A stretch of DNA of 64,000 bases from Lepidurus packardi (lineage: Eukaryota; Arthropoda; Branchiopoda; Notostraca; Triopsidae), in assembly GCA_023053545.1 (NCBI GenBank), contig JAKZAN010000006.1:7699851-7763850 (forward strand), written 5' to 3'. The notes beneath the pieces were generated by a model. The model saw nothing but the letters and a program-made list of their open reading frames with translations, did no database searches and was not told the DNA's origin. Shown one piece after another: positions 24,894-37,320 of the stretch. A program made the position numbers and the translations under genes. Within the stretch, counting starts at the first letter, position 1. Every line of letters begins with the position of its first letter.

Positions 24894-27800
24894 ATGACAC
24901 GTGGACAGGTGTTTCCAAATGTCTTAGTTGTAACTCTCATTTGCTTGACTTCATTTGGTTGCATTGTTGTGCAAGGACTCAGACAGCAGTTTACCATCGA
25001 AGAATTGCTTCACTCCAAGTTTTCTACCCGAATCTCCGAAGACATTTACTTGGATCCGTGCAAAGCAGGTATAAACATCTTTTTCTTGTGTTGCTCAACA
25101 ATTTTGCTCTCTGCACTCGGGTTACGCGGGCTATAGAATGCACCAAGGCGAAACATAGGAGACGTTTTGAGAAGTCCCGTCTGGTCAATTGGTTTTGGCA
25201 CTCAAAAAATGACCTCTAAAAAAAATAACTCCCAAACCAGTTGCGCCACTTGCTTCGGTGAGGTGAGAATGTTCCATTCCATTCGGTATTCGTTTTGGTC
25301 GCTAAGAGCGTACATCCAAGCCTCAACATCCCCATCCTTTCTTAGAGGAAATATTATGCAAAGAACAAGAACATTTGGCGTTGGCTTTTTGGATTGCCGG
25401 CAATGGCGCTTTTTCTTCCGTATTTGGAACGCTTGTTACTAACCAAGTCAGTTTTCCTCGGTGTGAAACAGCCATTTCAATAGTTTTAACGCTCTCACTC
25501 TCCGGAGGCGCTGGTAACTTTATAATGTATGATGGCAAGGTAATAATTTTTTGTGGAGGGGCGTCTCAAGGGTTTTCAAAACGAAAAATGCTCTGGCGAA
25601 GCACAGTAAGGGGGCAAAAGTCGGCTCTTATTCCACTCAAGAGTCATCTATTTTGCATAAAGCAGGATGGAAAAGTGACTAGCAATAACAACCGTCCGAA
25701 ACCAGGCGAGAAAGTTTCAAGCAAGTGTGTTATGCTATATAACCCCCTCTTTTGCTTCCTAATCTCTGTGCAAGTACCGTCTCGCTTTTTAGAGCGTAAA
25801 CAACGTTTGCGAAAGTGCTAACAGATTGAAATGTGTGGATTTTTGTCACCTTCTCAGATGATCGTCATAAGACAAAGTGTCAGTTGTCGTTTACCTACTG
25901 TCGTGTTTGTCCTTTAAACTTGACAGATTCCTTCCTTTTTGTTCCCCAAGCCGACAAGACCATGATGGGAACTTACTTCGGCGATCCCCAAAAGGTTTTC
26001 ACAGTTTTCAGCTGTTTCTATAAAATCCCGCTTAAATGACTGAAACACTTGGGAAACTTCAACAAGTTAATTAGTACCAGACGGTTAACGCTTTCCTGGG
26101 TTTCCCCCCATCCAAAGGGGTTAAACATATGGAGATTGCAGGGGGGCAAGTAAAAGAGACTGCTAATTAGCATGCTAACGAGTTTGCCTGCATGTCACCC
26201 ATTCGTGTCCATGTCCATGTAAGGAATCTCTGCCAACACGTAAACCCAGATCTGGGCAACATTGCCATTTAGGGTCTTGAAATAAAAATGAATAAAAATT
26301 ATTAGAGCGCTTTTAACCACGAGAAGCATCCTGAATTGCTATTGCGCGGTAATGCTTACCCAAAGAAAAAAAAATAATTAAAATAAAATAAAAACTTTCC
26401 CTTCGACTTCGTCGCGGGTCAGGGGCAGGCCTTCCAAATTGATACTGAATGGTTTTCCCATTCATGTGGGACTGGCGTTTAATTTGTATACGCGAGGGAC
26501 GAGAAATCAAGTTAGGTCTACTGTTTTTCTCATCAATTCCAAAGTCAAGGTGGGAAATTGGAGACCGCGACCAAAAACCACCGACTAGTTAGCAAGGTAG
26601 AAACCCCTTTGCCTTTCGCTTTTTCTCGCGAGGAATATTGTTTGGGTGTGTTGGGACCATTGGCTGGCTGCGGCCATTGTCAACCCCCTGTTCTCAGTCT
26701 CTTCTATCTTATTCTTTCTCTCTCGCTCGGGAGCATCTGTTCACTTGAGCGTATTGTAAAAGGCTCAAACGAGGTCTTTTTCGTTGGAGAGGCGCGCATC
26801 GATGACCCCTTGTCATTTGCAAGTTTAGAACTTTGGCTGGGGTTGCGACTAACAGACCATCAGTCGACGCCGTGGATGCTATTTCTTTTTTGTTTTGTTT
26901 TTTTGTGTCGCTCGATTTTCGGCGTCCCATGGAGCACTTTATCTTGTCGGAGCCTTTAACGACTGTACAAGCAATCCCCTTGGCACCCTTATATGGTGGC
27001 CAGATTGAAAAGCTATCGAGCGCATAAAGGATAACATTATTCCGCCCATCCCTGCATTGGAATAAAGTCCCAATGCAGGGAAAATCCGATCCGAGTGCGT
27101 TAGTATCACTGGGGTATAGTGAGTGCCACTTCAAGTGTTAAGCATCTGGATCTTTTCCCGCTCACATTCGTAATTGTTTGACTTGACACACTCACACACT
27201 GAAGATGAAGTTCCCCCTTCGTTTCTCTATTTTTTTCTTTCTTTTTGCTGTTTTTTAGGCGGCTTTCAAGGAGATATTGCCCTTCCAAACGTCCGATATG
27301 AGCTTGAATACGAGCTCCAACTACGGCAGGAGAAAGCAGCTGAGGAATTAGCCAAACTTAAAGAAGAACTCCAGGACGAAGAAGAAGACCTCAATGATGA
27401 TGAAGCAAATCTGGATGACACGCTCCTCACTACTTCCAGTACAGTGGTTTTGACCACCACGGAAAATCCCTTCAATGTTACTACGAAGAAGCCAAGGGGT
27501 CGGCTTTCATCCGCGGCAAAAAGACGCCGTCAGCGGAAGAAGACCAAATCGCGTCGAAAGCTGAGCAGAAAGAAGTAAGATAATAAAAAATAGTGAAAAA
27601 AATAGGAAAAATCCTTTTCTTGCATTTTTCTTCCTTTTTTTCCTTGTTATGAACGCATATAAAGCAGGACTGCGTTTTGCTGGCATACTGGCATGCTGGG
27701 TAAATAAGTTGTTTGCAAAAGTTATGGGTTCAGGGTTTCTAGGACGGGTCTCGGATATCATTAGGCAAGTAAGATGGCAATAGACCACGCAGTATAGCTA

Positions 27801-30800
27801 AACACAGCACAGCGAAAAATCCCATGTTTTTCTGTCCTTGGCCTTTATATACGCTCCTCTTTACTCCTTAATGTCAGTAGCACACAATCTATCGGGATGA
27901 TATGTTATTTTGGATCGATGTTTTCGGAAGGGGAAGATGACTTGGGGAATAGCATTTTTTTTTTTTTTTGCTTTTTTTCTACACTGATGAACCGGGGCTT
28001 CTAAGAAGCTGTTGGTGGATTCGAGCCAGCAAAAGTAACCCTCGTTTTTTATCTTTTCGGACCTTTATAGCCAAACTCCCGCATCGCATCTCTGCCTTCC
28101 CAGTCGGTTGACTTTATGGTAAATCGACTTGTATGCCGACTTGACTCAAAGGCCAGAAAAAGAAAGAAACGCTGGAATAACAAAGGAGGGGCTTTGGAAA
28201 AAAAATTGTCATAAAATGGGAGATTTTTTTTCTTTTTTTTAAAATAGAGAGATGTAGGCCGTGGGAGCAGGCTTCTATTTAAGGATTGAGATCGTAGCGA
28301 GTGGATTACAATTCTCCCAATCGACAATTGTGTACCTGATTGGAGGGCCTAGTAAGGCACTTACAGTTATTGCTTTCTGAGACGGGTTTGGGTTTCTTTC
28401 TTTTGCGCAGAGAGTTGGAGAAGCTGAAGAAGGAGCTGGAAGCCCTGAAAGCCAAGATCCATCAATTATCGTCCGTAGACGGCATCGATGAGGAAGAAGA
28501 GGCGCCAGTTGAGAAGATGCCGTCCGGGAAAACGTCTTCGGCGTCGTCGAGAAGACGAAAAAGTCGGCGCCGGAACCGAAAGCACCATAAAAGCAAAGGG
28601 GCGAATGGCCCAGCACCAGGGAGCGAGTCGTTAGATGCTTTGTATGAATCCTTGCTGGATAATGCAACGCTGTCAACTTCAGCAGACCTCGCTTCCCCTG
28701 CTTCGTTTTCGTCTTCAAGGAAACGACGAGCTGCTACTGCCCGCAAAGAGCGCGTGTGGGATTTTGGAGTGATTCCCTACGAAATCGATGCCAATTTCTC
28801 AGGAGCTCATAAAGCTTTGTTCAAGCAAGCCATGCGACACTGGGAGAACTTCACTTGTGTCAAATTTGTGGAGCGCACACCGGATCACCAGCACTACATT
28901 GTCTTCACAGAGCGTGCTTGCGGGTAAGCTCCTTAACAAATGCACAGCAAATACGTCCACCGTGGTGGAATATTAACTAATTGTATTATATAGATGCTGC
29001 TCATTTGTCGGAAAGCGGGGCAATGGACCCCAAGCCATCTCCATTGGCAAAAATTGTGACAAGTTCGGAATTGTCGTTCATGAATTGGGACACGTGGTCG
29101 GATTTTGGCACGAGCACACCCGACCCGATCGAGATAATCATGTTCATATAATTCGCGAAAATATCATGCCAGGTAGGATATTCTCTTTTTTTATTTATTT
29201 TTAGATATTTAGGCTTGTTCCTTGTGTAGGTTCTTTATTTCTAATCTTAGATTACCTACATTAATTTGGTTATTAGTTAGGATTAAACCTTGAGCTATAG
29301 ATTTTAGGTCTACGAGTGAGAAACTCGTACTAGAACTTATTATTAGTACTCCAACCGCACTGTATATATTGAGTCGTCTTTGTTTTTAATAGTGATTTTT
29401 TTTAAATACGTCTTGTAGGCTTAAGGCTGTTACCGTATTTACTATTATTATTACTTATTAATATTATTTATCATTAGTGTTTATTCCTATTATAGTTATT
29501 ATTGTTATCGTTAATATTATTGATATTGTTACTGATATTATTCGTTATTAATTTACGAACTCGATGTAAATTTGAGTTGGTGGAAGAGAAAGAATTTCAA
29601 GGAGTTTGGATTCCTGGGGTATACGTACTCCACATGCTTAGCATTTGGGAGAGCTTAACATGACAGTCTCAAATACTCAAGTTGGACAGGTTGATGTGTA
29701 TAAAGAAAGTAGAAGCTTAAAAGAACGCCCGCACGTGTCAGTTAGGTTTTCATTGTTACATGACAAGAAGCCTTTTGGAACTTCAAAATCCTTGTCCTTT
29801 TTCTTGCTCGGCTGGGGAACACACCTGTCCAATCGGAAAATGAGGTAGGCAAGGATGAGGATTTTGCCACAGGAAACTCTTTCCTTGCTGGTTGATAAAT
29901 ATGGTTCCAAGAAACGCGCACGCTGAGATGCCTTTGCTGTCTTCAAGTAGATTCAATTTAAGCTTCAAGTAAGTTGGGGTAGAGTTGAAATGAAAGAAAG
30001 TATGGAGGCACATCATAGCAGGTCGATAATTTCTCCACTCCTTCTGCAGAACTTATCAGGAACCCCAGAAATCCTTTTGTCAGCGTTTCAGCCGCTTGTA
30101 GTCCCTTCCAAGCTCGATTAACCTTTTCTTTTATGTTTATGTCAAGCCCAGAATTGCGTTATTAGGACTTGTTTATGTTTAAGCTTTGTATTGATTATCT
30201 TCCATTTACTTGTTTTAACGCAGGCCAAGAGTATAACTTCAACAAACTAACATCCGAAGAGGTGAATTCGCTTGGATTGGGTTATGATTTCGATTCAATT
30301 ATGCATTACGCCCGGAATACATTTTCGAAGGTATGAATTATAATTGTATTCAACAGTCGTAATTTACGTATGCATTTAGGGGACTTATCTGGATACCATT
30401 TTACCTCAAGTAGATCCAGGCACTAAATCACGTCCGGAAATTGGTCAGCGTATTCGCTTGAGTGAAGGGGACATATCCCAGACCAACATGCTTTACAAAT
30501 GCAGCCGTAACATGATCACCCTTTGGTTGTGCAAGCCACTATGCTAACACGGGTCCATCTATCATTCCTTTTAGGTTGTGGTCGGACATTCCAGGAAAAC
30601 AAGGGCGCATTTTCCTCGCCCAATTATCCTAGTTCTAATCCTCCCGAGGAAGGCGAGCGCTGTGAATGGCGGATTACTGCAACTCACGGCGAACGTATTG
30701 TCCTTAATGTTACTGAAATGGATATTTTTAAAGGCGAAACTTGTAAGTACGATTATCTGGAAATCCGTGATGGCTATTGGCACAGGTCTCCTTTGCTAGG

Positions 30801-33269
30801 TAATTATCAACTTCTCTGTCTGTACCATTCCATGAAACACATTATGACGGATAAGATTTGTAGGAAGATTTTGTGGAAATTTTCGCATTACGGACACTAT
30901 CGTCTCCACTGGCAGTCGCATGCTGGTCACTTATCAGACGTCCACCAAACAAATTGGTCATAGAGGTTTTTCTGCTCATTATGAAGGTAAAATATCCTTT
31001 TTTAAAAAAAGAAAAGAAAAAATAGATTAATGTAAGCTTCAATCCTGGCTTAGCGTTGTGTGGCGGGGACTTGGAAACCGACAGCGGACATCTGGAATCC
31101 CCAAATTATCCGGACGACTACCAATCGAATAAGGAGTGCATTTGGAGAATCACTGTACCCGCTGACTTCCAGGTTGCTCTGAGATTCCAATCTTTCGAGG
31201 TAAGTCAGCTTAATTCAATTTGAAATACTAATAAATGTTTGTCTTCGAGGGTAGATTGAGAATCACGACAATTGCGTATACGATTACCTGGAGATTCGGG
31301 ACGGTCTCGAGCCGACCAGTAAGCTCATTGGAGTGTATTGCGGCTACAAAGTGCCTGACGATATCAAGTCTACCGGCAACCAGATATACATTAAGTTTGT
31401 CTCGGATAGTTCTGTACAAAAAGCAGGCTTTTCTGCATACTTTCTTAAAGGTAAAGCCGTTTTTATTTAAGAACAATTTATTTATGTTTGTAGTAAAAAT
31501 ATATAAATAATTTCAGAATTCGATGAATGTGCCACGTTGGACCATGGCTGCGAGCACAGCTGCGTTAATCTCCTGGGTGGTTACGAGTGCCAGTGTAAGA
31601 TAGGATTTGAGCTCCATTCAGATGGAAAGCGTTGTGAAGGTGAGCAACTCAATTTCTCGTCATTGTAAATTTTGATAAAACATTACGGACATGTAATAAT
31701 ATTATTTCAATTTAACTTTAGATGCTTGTGGAGGCGTTATTGAAACGACTAATGGAACTATTGCCAGTCCTTCTTTCCCTGAGTTGTACCCAGTCAATAA
31801 AAACTGCATCTGGGAGATCATTGCTCCTCCGCAGTATCGCATTACGCTCAACTTTACGCATTTCGACTTGGAAGGCAACAATGTATGCTTTCTGGAATGT
31901 GTCTGTTCAGCAAGTAATCTTTTGTCTGTAGCAAGATTGTGAATACGATCACGTGGCAGTGCGCAGTAAGATGAGTGAAAATGAAGTGCGAAACCACGGA
32001 GTCTTTTGTGGGCCCCGTTTGCCGCCTGTTGTCACGTCCGAAGGCAATTCGTTACGTATCCAATTCGTTTCTGATAACACGGTTCAAAAGACAGGATTTG
32101 CCGCCGTGTTTTTCACGGGTGAGATCAGCTTTCAGTACTTCTTTAAAAACCTTTTATTTTTATTTATTTTTTTTAGAAAAAATGAAATTAAATTGAAATT
32201 ATGTTACGCACTTGCTTTTTTTCGTTCTATTTATAGACAAGGACGAGTGCGCAAGTAACAATGGAGGTTGTCAGCATGAATGCCGTAATACTATCGGGTC
32301 ATTTTTATGCTCGTGCCACAACGGTTTTACGTTGCATGAAAATGGCCATGACTGCAAAGAAGGTGGTTGTAAACACGAAATTACTGCACCCTATGGTGAA
32401 ATCCTGAGCCCTAATTATCCGGACTACTATCCGAGTCGCAAAGACTGCATATGGCATTTCACGACCACGCCAGGCCATAGGATAAAACTTGTATAACGAA
32501 ATGGATCGGAAAAAGAACGTGTCACTAATTTGAACTGTTTTGTTGCTAAGGTGTTTAATGAATTTGAGCTGGAGCCCCATCAAGAATGTGCTTATGACCA
32601 TATTAATATTTACGATGGGGATTCGAGCGATGCGACTACTTTGGGCAAATTTTGTGGTTCGAAGGTACCGCATCCCATTTCTGCCAGCTCAAATCAAATG
32701 TTCATGGTATTCAAATCGGACGCTTCGGTCCAGCGTAAAGGATTCCAAGCTATTCATGCCACAGGTGAGTCGTTCTTTTTGTCGTTCTAGGTAGATTTAT
32801 AAGTTTTTTTTTCCAGTTTGTGGCGGACATCTGCAAGCCAGTTCAAGCGTGAAACACTTTTATTCACATTCCAAGTATGGTGATCAGAATTACGATAATA
32901 AAGAAGACTGCGATTGGGTAATCGAGGCTCCGTTGGGCACAAATGTACACTTAACATTCCTAACGTTTGAAATCGAGGACGAACAAGACTGCGGCTACGA
33001 CTTTATAGAAGTTTTCGCAGGGTTCGATGATTCTGGAGCTTCCTATGGAAGATACTGTGGAAATACTGTAAGCGTGTTCTTAGATGAGAAAGTTCTCGAA
33101 TATTAAGGGAATTTCTTTGTAGATTCCGCCTGAAATTATTTCGGTGAATGAAGCGGTCCTGGTCCGATTCAGAAGCGATGACACGATCAATAACAAAGGA
33201 TTTTCAGCTTCGTATGTCGCCATTGATGAAGCCGACAATGAAGATATACCCAGACTACTTATGTCGTAA
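24894..33269 (+). CDS. tld: tolloid / BMP1-family astacin metalloprotease
   Basis: Seventeen exons join in frame to 1147 residues: 24894-25068, 27259-27574, 28411-28923, 28994-29172, 30224-30330, 30380-30506, 30575-30799, 30864-30986, 31054-31199, 31255-31450, 31517-31639, 31722-31882, 31932-32118, 32237-32490, 32551-32764, 32817-33067, 33123-33269. The order is signal peptide (about 1-28), the conserved propeptide motif DPCKA, a long charged propeptide, convertase site RKRR (267-270), astacin domain with [13 protein letters not shown] (364-376) and Met-turn SIMHY (419-423), CUB1 (474), CUB2 (591), calcium-binding EGF (707), CUB3 (746), EGF (864), CUB4 (904) and CUB5 (1017). This is the full tolloid layout. 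Family members are secreted and cleave chordin/Sog and procollagens, releasing BMP signals and maturing matrix. All zinc ligands are present. The propeptide is much longer than in vertebrate BMP1. Which fly paralogue (tld or tok) it matches was not resolved. Confidence 0.96.
25069..27258 (+). other. first intron of tolloid, no gene recognised
   Basis: This 2.2-kb intron separates the signal-peptide exon from the propeptide exon. It begins GTATAA and ends TTTTTTAG. It contains a 148-codon open frame (25375-25821) with no recognisable domain and overlapping frames on the other strand, so it is probably chance. Enhancers may reside here, but nothing specific is visible. Confidence 0.6.
29173..30223 (+). 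other. tolloid intron with degenerate ATT-rich array
   Basis: This 1.05-kb intron divides the catalytic domain. Roughly 29435-29555 is a degenerate run of ATT/TTA triplets with no coding capacity, and the rest shows only short chance frames. Confidence 0.6.
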
Positions 33270-33744
33270 AACCTGCCTAGTTTTCGTTTCGTAAATATTA
33301 TAACCAGATTGGTCAACATCCTGATTCAAAAGCACTACACACTACTGTAGCCAGTGTATTATCCCGTGCTGCTGCTAACGATGTTTGATGCATGGAAAGC
33401 GCCAAGCCTATCAGCTTTGAGCGAGGAATTATTTGTGGTATTCGCGATGCTTGGCTTCTCATGCCACTCATTTTCGCCCGGTTCTAGATGTACAAGACAC
33501 TGGATTAAATGAGCGGTCGAACTTGAGTTTTAGAAATCGACAAATTTAGAATGTATTTAGCGATACAAAGTAAAAGTTCTGGAAATTTTGGGATATTTTC
33601 GTGTATTCATTTTCTGCCTGTCGATTCACAGTTTAATCCCAGTCATCCGGATTTACGAGACGCGAACAAGTGGAAGATATAGGCAACCGCAAGCAAGTTC
33701 TCTTTGGGATGACTGATTGGGTTGGGATGTCGTTGATTGACCTG

Positions 33745-33875
33745 AAGCTAACCTAAACTAACCTAACTTCTCTTAATCCAATGTAACTTTAGATTGCCCT
33801 AATGTTACCAACCTAACCTACAATTAACCTAACCGAACTATAACTACCTAGCCAACTGACAAAACCTAACTAATA
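33745..33875. repeat. degenerate CCTAA (TTAGG-type) repeats
   Basis: About ten AACCTAA/CTAACCT-type units are spread over 130 bases, interrupted and diverged. They match the arthropod telomeric pentamer but are interstitial, lying about 500 bp after the tolloid stop codon. Confidence 0.5.
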
Positions 33876-34388
33876 TAACACGCAGATATTGTCTAACGCT
33901 CGTGGCTTTCGGGTTTGGGTATACAGAAAGAGGAGAAGACTAGGAACGACCCCAAATAAGATTCCTTGCAGTTTCCACGTACCAATGGATCTTCTGGCCG
34001 TGAATCTGGTAGTTAAATGCATCACGTTTTAGCTATTAGCCCTTCCAACTGCAGCTGATGTACTTTAAGGCAAGATTGACACATTGTAAGGGTCAATATC
34101 TGAATCTGTTGGAATTTTGGTTCTGTGACCTCTCTTAGCTCCAATAATTGGATTCTAAAATTATGCAAATGAGATGTTTGGCTCCCCCTGGAATTCATTG
34201 TTTGCTTATTTGTTGTACCCAAAACGTTAGCCGTAAAATCTAGTTTCTAAAAATTTCCTATTTAGTGTACGATTTATATTTTTCTAAATAAATGCCAAAA
34301 TTTGGGAAATTTTTCGCGACTTTCTTTAAAATCCGCTAAAAGGGGTGGGGTTTCTAAAAAACAAACAAATCCTATTGCTGGATTTGAC

Positions 34389-34520
34389 CAAAAAGGGGCG
34401 TGGCTCCTTTTCGAGCTGGGGAAAGCTTTTTCAGGGCTTTTCTCCATAAGGAATAATGTTGTATCAAGGGGGTCCCCTTCAAAAATCGTGAAAAATTGAG
34501 AGCCTCGCCCCTTTTCCCTG
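34389..34520. repeat. short inverted repeat with GC-rich arms
   Basis: AAAAAGGGGCGTGGCTC near 34389 pairs with its near-inverse near 34500-34518 (GAGCCTCGCCCCTTTT), separated by roughly 95 bases. It could be the ends of a small foldback element or a hairpin. No coding is seen. Confidence 0.4.
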
Positions 34521-34671
34521 TCCCCAACTCCCCTGCTCGGTTTCCTATCTCCGATATTCGAGCTCGTGATGCCGAAGCTTCACAATTTCGAATGTTGGTA
34601 TAGGAACCTTGCCGGGAAGGTTAAAGTACAGAGATAGGGAGCCATTTCATATTTGGTTAATTGACGAAATA

Positions 34672-34745
34672 TATTGCCGCGACTGGGTTTCGAATACACG
34701 ACCTTCCGATCACAAGGCTTGCGTGTTATCCACTCGGTCACATGC
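34672..34745 (-). repeat. tRNA-derived (SINE-like) sequence
   Basis: On the minus strand, TGACCGAGTGGATAA resembles a tRNA A box. About 33 bases on, GTATTCGAAACC resembles a B box (GGTTCRANNCC). Spacing fits a tRNA of about 74 nt, but the T-stem and acceptor stem do not pair, so this is a tRNA pseudogene or the head of a SINE. Two related sequences of about 30 bp (34812-34841 and 34890-34917) lie just beside it and may be part of the same insertion. Confidence 0.45.
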
Positions 34746-35112
34746 TTATAATTGTATAGCGTTGAAACTGCTATAAAAATGAATATGAAGTGAGCCGGTG
34801 TATGAGGGTAGCATCCATCTTTTCTACAATTTATAAAAATTAATACTTCTATAAATCCAATACAAAGACAGTATACAGCGTCAGCGGGCACCATCCACCT
34901 TTTGTTCGGTTTATAAATGTATGACAGTTCGCCTAACCATACCTTGTATTGTCTAGAAGTTTATATTATTATATAATTTTCTTTGTAAGTATTTCAAATG
35001 TAACTAAAAAATATTTCTTAATTGTTTTTTTACGTGTAAAAATCATTTTGCACTTTCCCGGCAGAAACGCATTTGTTGATCCACCTACCGGATTTTATTT
35101 ACAGAAGTTGCC

Positions 35113-35918
35113 ATGGCAACACAAGCTAGATTTATTTACATTACTATGTTTACAAATATGTGTGGACTTTTACCCATCTCACAAGGTAGTTTGGGAATAT
35201 TTATTTCCAAATCACCTGTCTTTTCAAAATTTCTGAAGAATTCTGTGGAGATACCCTGGGTCTCTACTGTTAGCAATGTAAACTATTACGCTTCGTCCTC
35301 TTCCTCGAGAGTCAACCATTATGACGTTCTTGGTGTAACACCGAAGTCGTCACACACGGAAATTAAGTCCGCGTACTACAAAATGTCGAAAGAACATCAC
35401 CCTGACCTTAACGCAGGATCACAAGATGCGGCTTTGAAGTTTAGGCAAGTTACTGCGGCTTATGAAGTCCTGGGAAACCAACGATTAAGGCGACTTTACG
35501 ATAAGGGACTTCTTACGTCAAGAACCACAACCACAGCCACCTACTCTCCAGATCCTACCACGGAGGACTTTAAAGAATCTAGCTTTTATAAGTCTCGACA
35601 TCAACGGTCGAAAGCTCCCACCACTGGGAGAACGCATGCTTACGACTTTGATACCTGGTCAAAGCATCATTATGGTACGTAATTACTTAGTTTTCCACAA
35701 ACTTACACTTTCAGTTTACGGTTTCCTTAGGTACTGCATTTGAACGTCGTACGCAAGCAAAAGCTCGGTGGGTATATAATAATGACGCCTACAGTAATAG
35801 TAAAGGAGGAGCTCAAAGAGAAATATTTCTCTTCTTCATGTTCTCCTTTACCTTCCTGATTGCAACTTTAGCTGCCAGGCATAGTTTTGGCGATTACGAC
35901 ACTCCCAAGAAGACATAG
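35113..35918 (+). CDS. Dnajc30: DNAJC30-like mitochondrial J-domain protein
   Basis: Two exons (35113-35674 and 35731-35918, phase 1 junction) encode 249 residues. The start ATG has a good context (GCCATGGC). The N-terminus is basic and lacks acidic residues, as in mitochondrial targeting sequences. The J domain (about residues 69-131) starts NHYDVLGV, contains the essential HPD (96-98) and is followed by LRRLYDKGLL. The C-terminal half has YDFDTWSKHHYG, like the FNFDAFYQAHYG of human DNAJC30, then a basic stretch and a single membrane segment (IFLFFMFSFTFLIATLAA). DNAJC30 is a mitochondrial inner-membrane Hsp70 co-chaperone involved in complex I turnover and ATP synthase function. Length is close to the 226 aa of human DNAJC30. 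It converges on the VPS37 gene with a gap of about 270 bp. Confidence 0.88.
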
Positions 35919-36055
35919 CGATTGATTTCGGTGTCAGATATTTTATGAATGTACAGTTGCAATTTACAGATTATTAGTTGGACTAAGTACAAAAAATTGA
36001 AAATTCAATCGAAAAATTTTGTTGTTTTTCATCATTGCTGGCAAAAAAAAAAAAG

Positions 36056-36061
36056 AATAAA
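36056..36061 (+). terminator. polyadenylation signal of the DNAJC30-like gene
   Basis: AATAAA lies 137 bases after the stop codon and before the convergent VPS37 stop, so it is well placed to end this transcript. Confidence 0.5.
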
Positions 36062-36184
36062 ACTAATTTTGTGGTGTAAATTAATTGGAAAAAGGACAGT
36101 ATGGGACTTATTCACTTCATCTTTGTATAGCTACGCTATGGAAAAAAATTTAAAAAAACAATGTTAGCAAGTGACATCCTACCA

Positions 36185-37049
36185 TTATTCTAATCGAGGA
36201 TACACCGTGTATGGAGCCATGGGAGAGTTCGACACGGGATAAGGAAGAGGATGGCTTGGTGAAATTGGGTTTGCCGGAGGTCTTGTGTACGCTTGACGAT
36301 TTACTTTTCCTCTCTGTTTGGCAATTTCTTGAAGTTTGTCTGCTTTGACACGACGTACATGAGCCAATTTGCGTTGTGCAGTGAAACTGTCAATGAAGGA
36401 TTCAATGTCTATTTTTCCCTCAAGAAAGCTATCCGCAATCGACTGCAACAGACCAAAGTATGAGTAACGACAAGAAAAAACAGTTCTTATTCTACCTCTG
36501 TGTCTTCTTCTGCCTGTGCTGCAGCAGTCTGGACTAGAACAATAGCAGTTTCCATATTCACATGGTTTTCGGACTCCTCTACATAATACAATAATTAAAT
36601 TAGTAATATTCGATAATAAATAACGTGTTTTTCATAAATACCTAATTTCCTTTCTTTTTCTTGTACTTTGTTAGCCATTTCGGACGCAAGCTGGTAGAGT
36701 TCAATAAGCCTCTGTTTCGCAGAAGAAAGTCCAGGTTCAAAGCTCAAGTTGTACTCGGCAAGAGACTTATTACTGGCCAAAAGCATTTCCTTATCAGAAC
36801 CGAGCGACTTAACCTAGAAAATAAAAAATGCATTAACACATCATTCCTGCAAGTAAATATTTCTTCTATGTGCTAACTTACATGCGCTGTATCTCGTAGC
36901 ATGGGATCCAGCCTTGTATCCTCATTGAGCAATTCCTGTAGCTCTTGGTTTTCCAAATGCTGCAGCAAACTCATAGTTGAAGCCACAGATATGCCAACAT
37001 CCATATTGGGCATTTGCTGAGTAATCATAGGTATCATGGGATTATACAT
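36185..37049 (-). CDS. Vps37B: VPS37 subunit of ESCRT-I (Mod(r) domain)
   Basis: Four minus-strand exons (37049-36882, 36813-36642, 36578-36496, 36442-36185) join to 226 residues. The start is fixed by an in-frame stop just upstream of ATG-TAT-AAT. The Mod(r) domain covers most of the protein: a helical segment around LLNEDTRLDPML, the family motif LASNKSLAEYNL, LVQTAAAQAEEDTE, and the C-terminal SFIDSFTAQRKLAHVRRVKA that strongly resembles VPS37B/C. The tail is proline-rich (PLPYP, PRPPANPISP-like), as in VPS37B, though shorter. VPS37 is a core subunit of ESCRT-I with TSG101 and VPS28 and acts in sorting ubiquitylated cargo into multivesicular endosomes. The B assignment rather than C/D is a judgement from motif similarity. 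It lies head-to-tail with the IQ-motif gene, 271 bp downstream of it. Confidence 0.88.
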
Positions 37050-37320
37050 ACTGGACTCTTAGATGACAATACCTCGCATTTAAAATTTAAATATGTCTAT
37101 GCACAAACTTATGGAGTCAAGATACAACACACACACATATACATACAACGCGAACCACACCTTACCTTCTTCGGTTTCCTATCTGATGGGTACCAAACCC
37201 GTTCGCAGTTCGCCATACGAACAGATCAATTTTGCGGGATGTCGATAAGGTTCGTATGTATTACATTATAATTACTATATATGCTTACAAAAATTAGAAG
37301 GTCATATGATACATCAGAAT

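Larger units (their letters stand above)
33270..35112. other. intergenic between tolloid and DNAJC30
   Basis: It contains the tolloid 3' UTR (ATTAAA at 33504-33509 and AATAAA at 34287-34292 are candidate signals), CCTAA-type repeats, an inverted repeat, a tRNA-like repeat and the DNAJC30 promoter. No further gene is recognised. Confidence 0.55.

Noticed and set aside
24866-25219. 117-codon frame overlapping the tolloid start
   Set aside because: It is out of frame with the signal peptide and DPCKA exon at 24894, which matches the tolloid family and splices correctly.
25375-25821. 148-codon open frame in tolloid intron 1
   Set aside because: No recognisable domain, overlapping frames on both strands, and it lies wholly inside an intron whose flanking exons join in frame.
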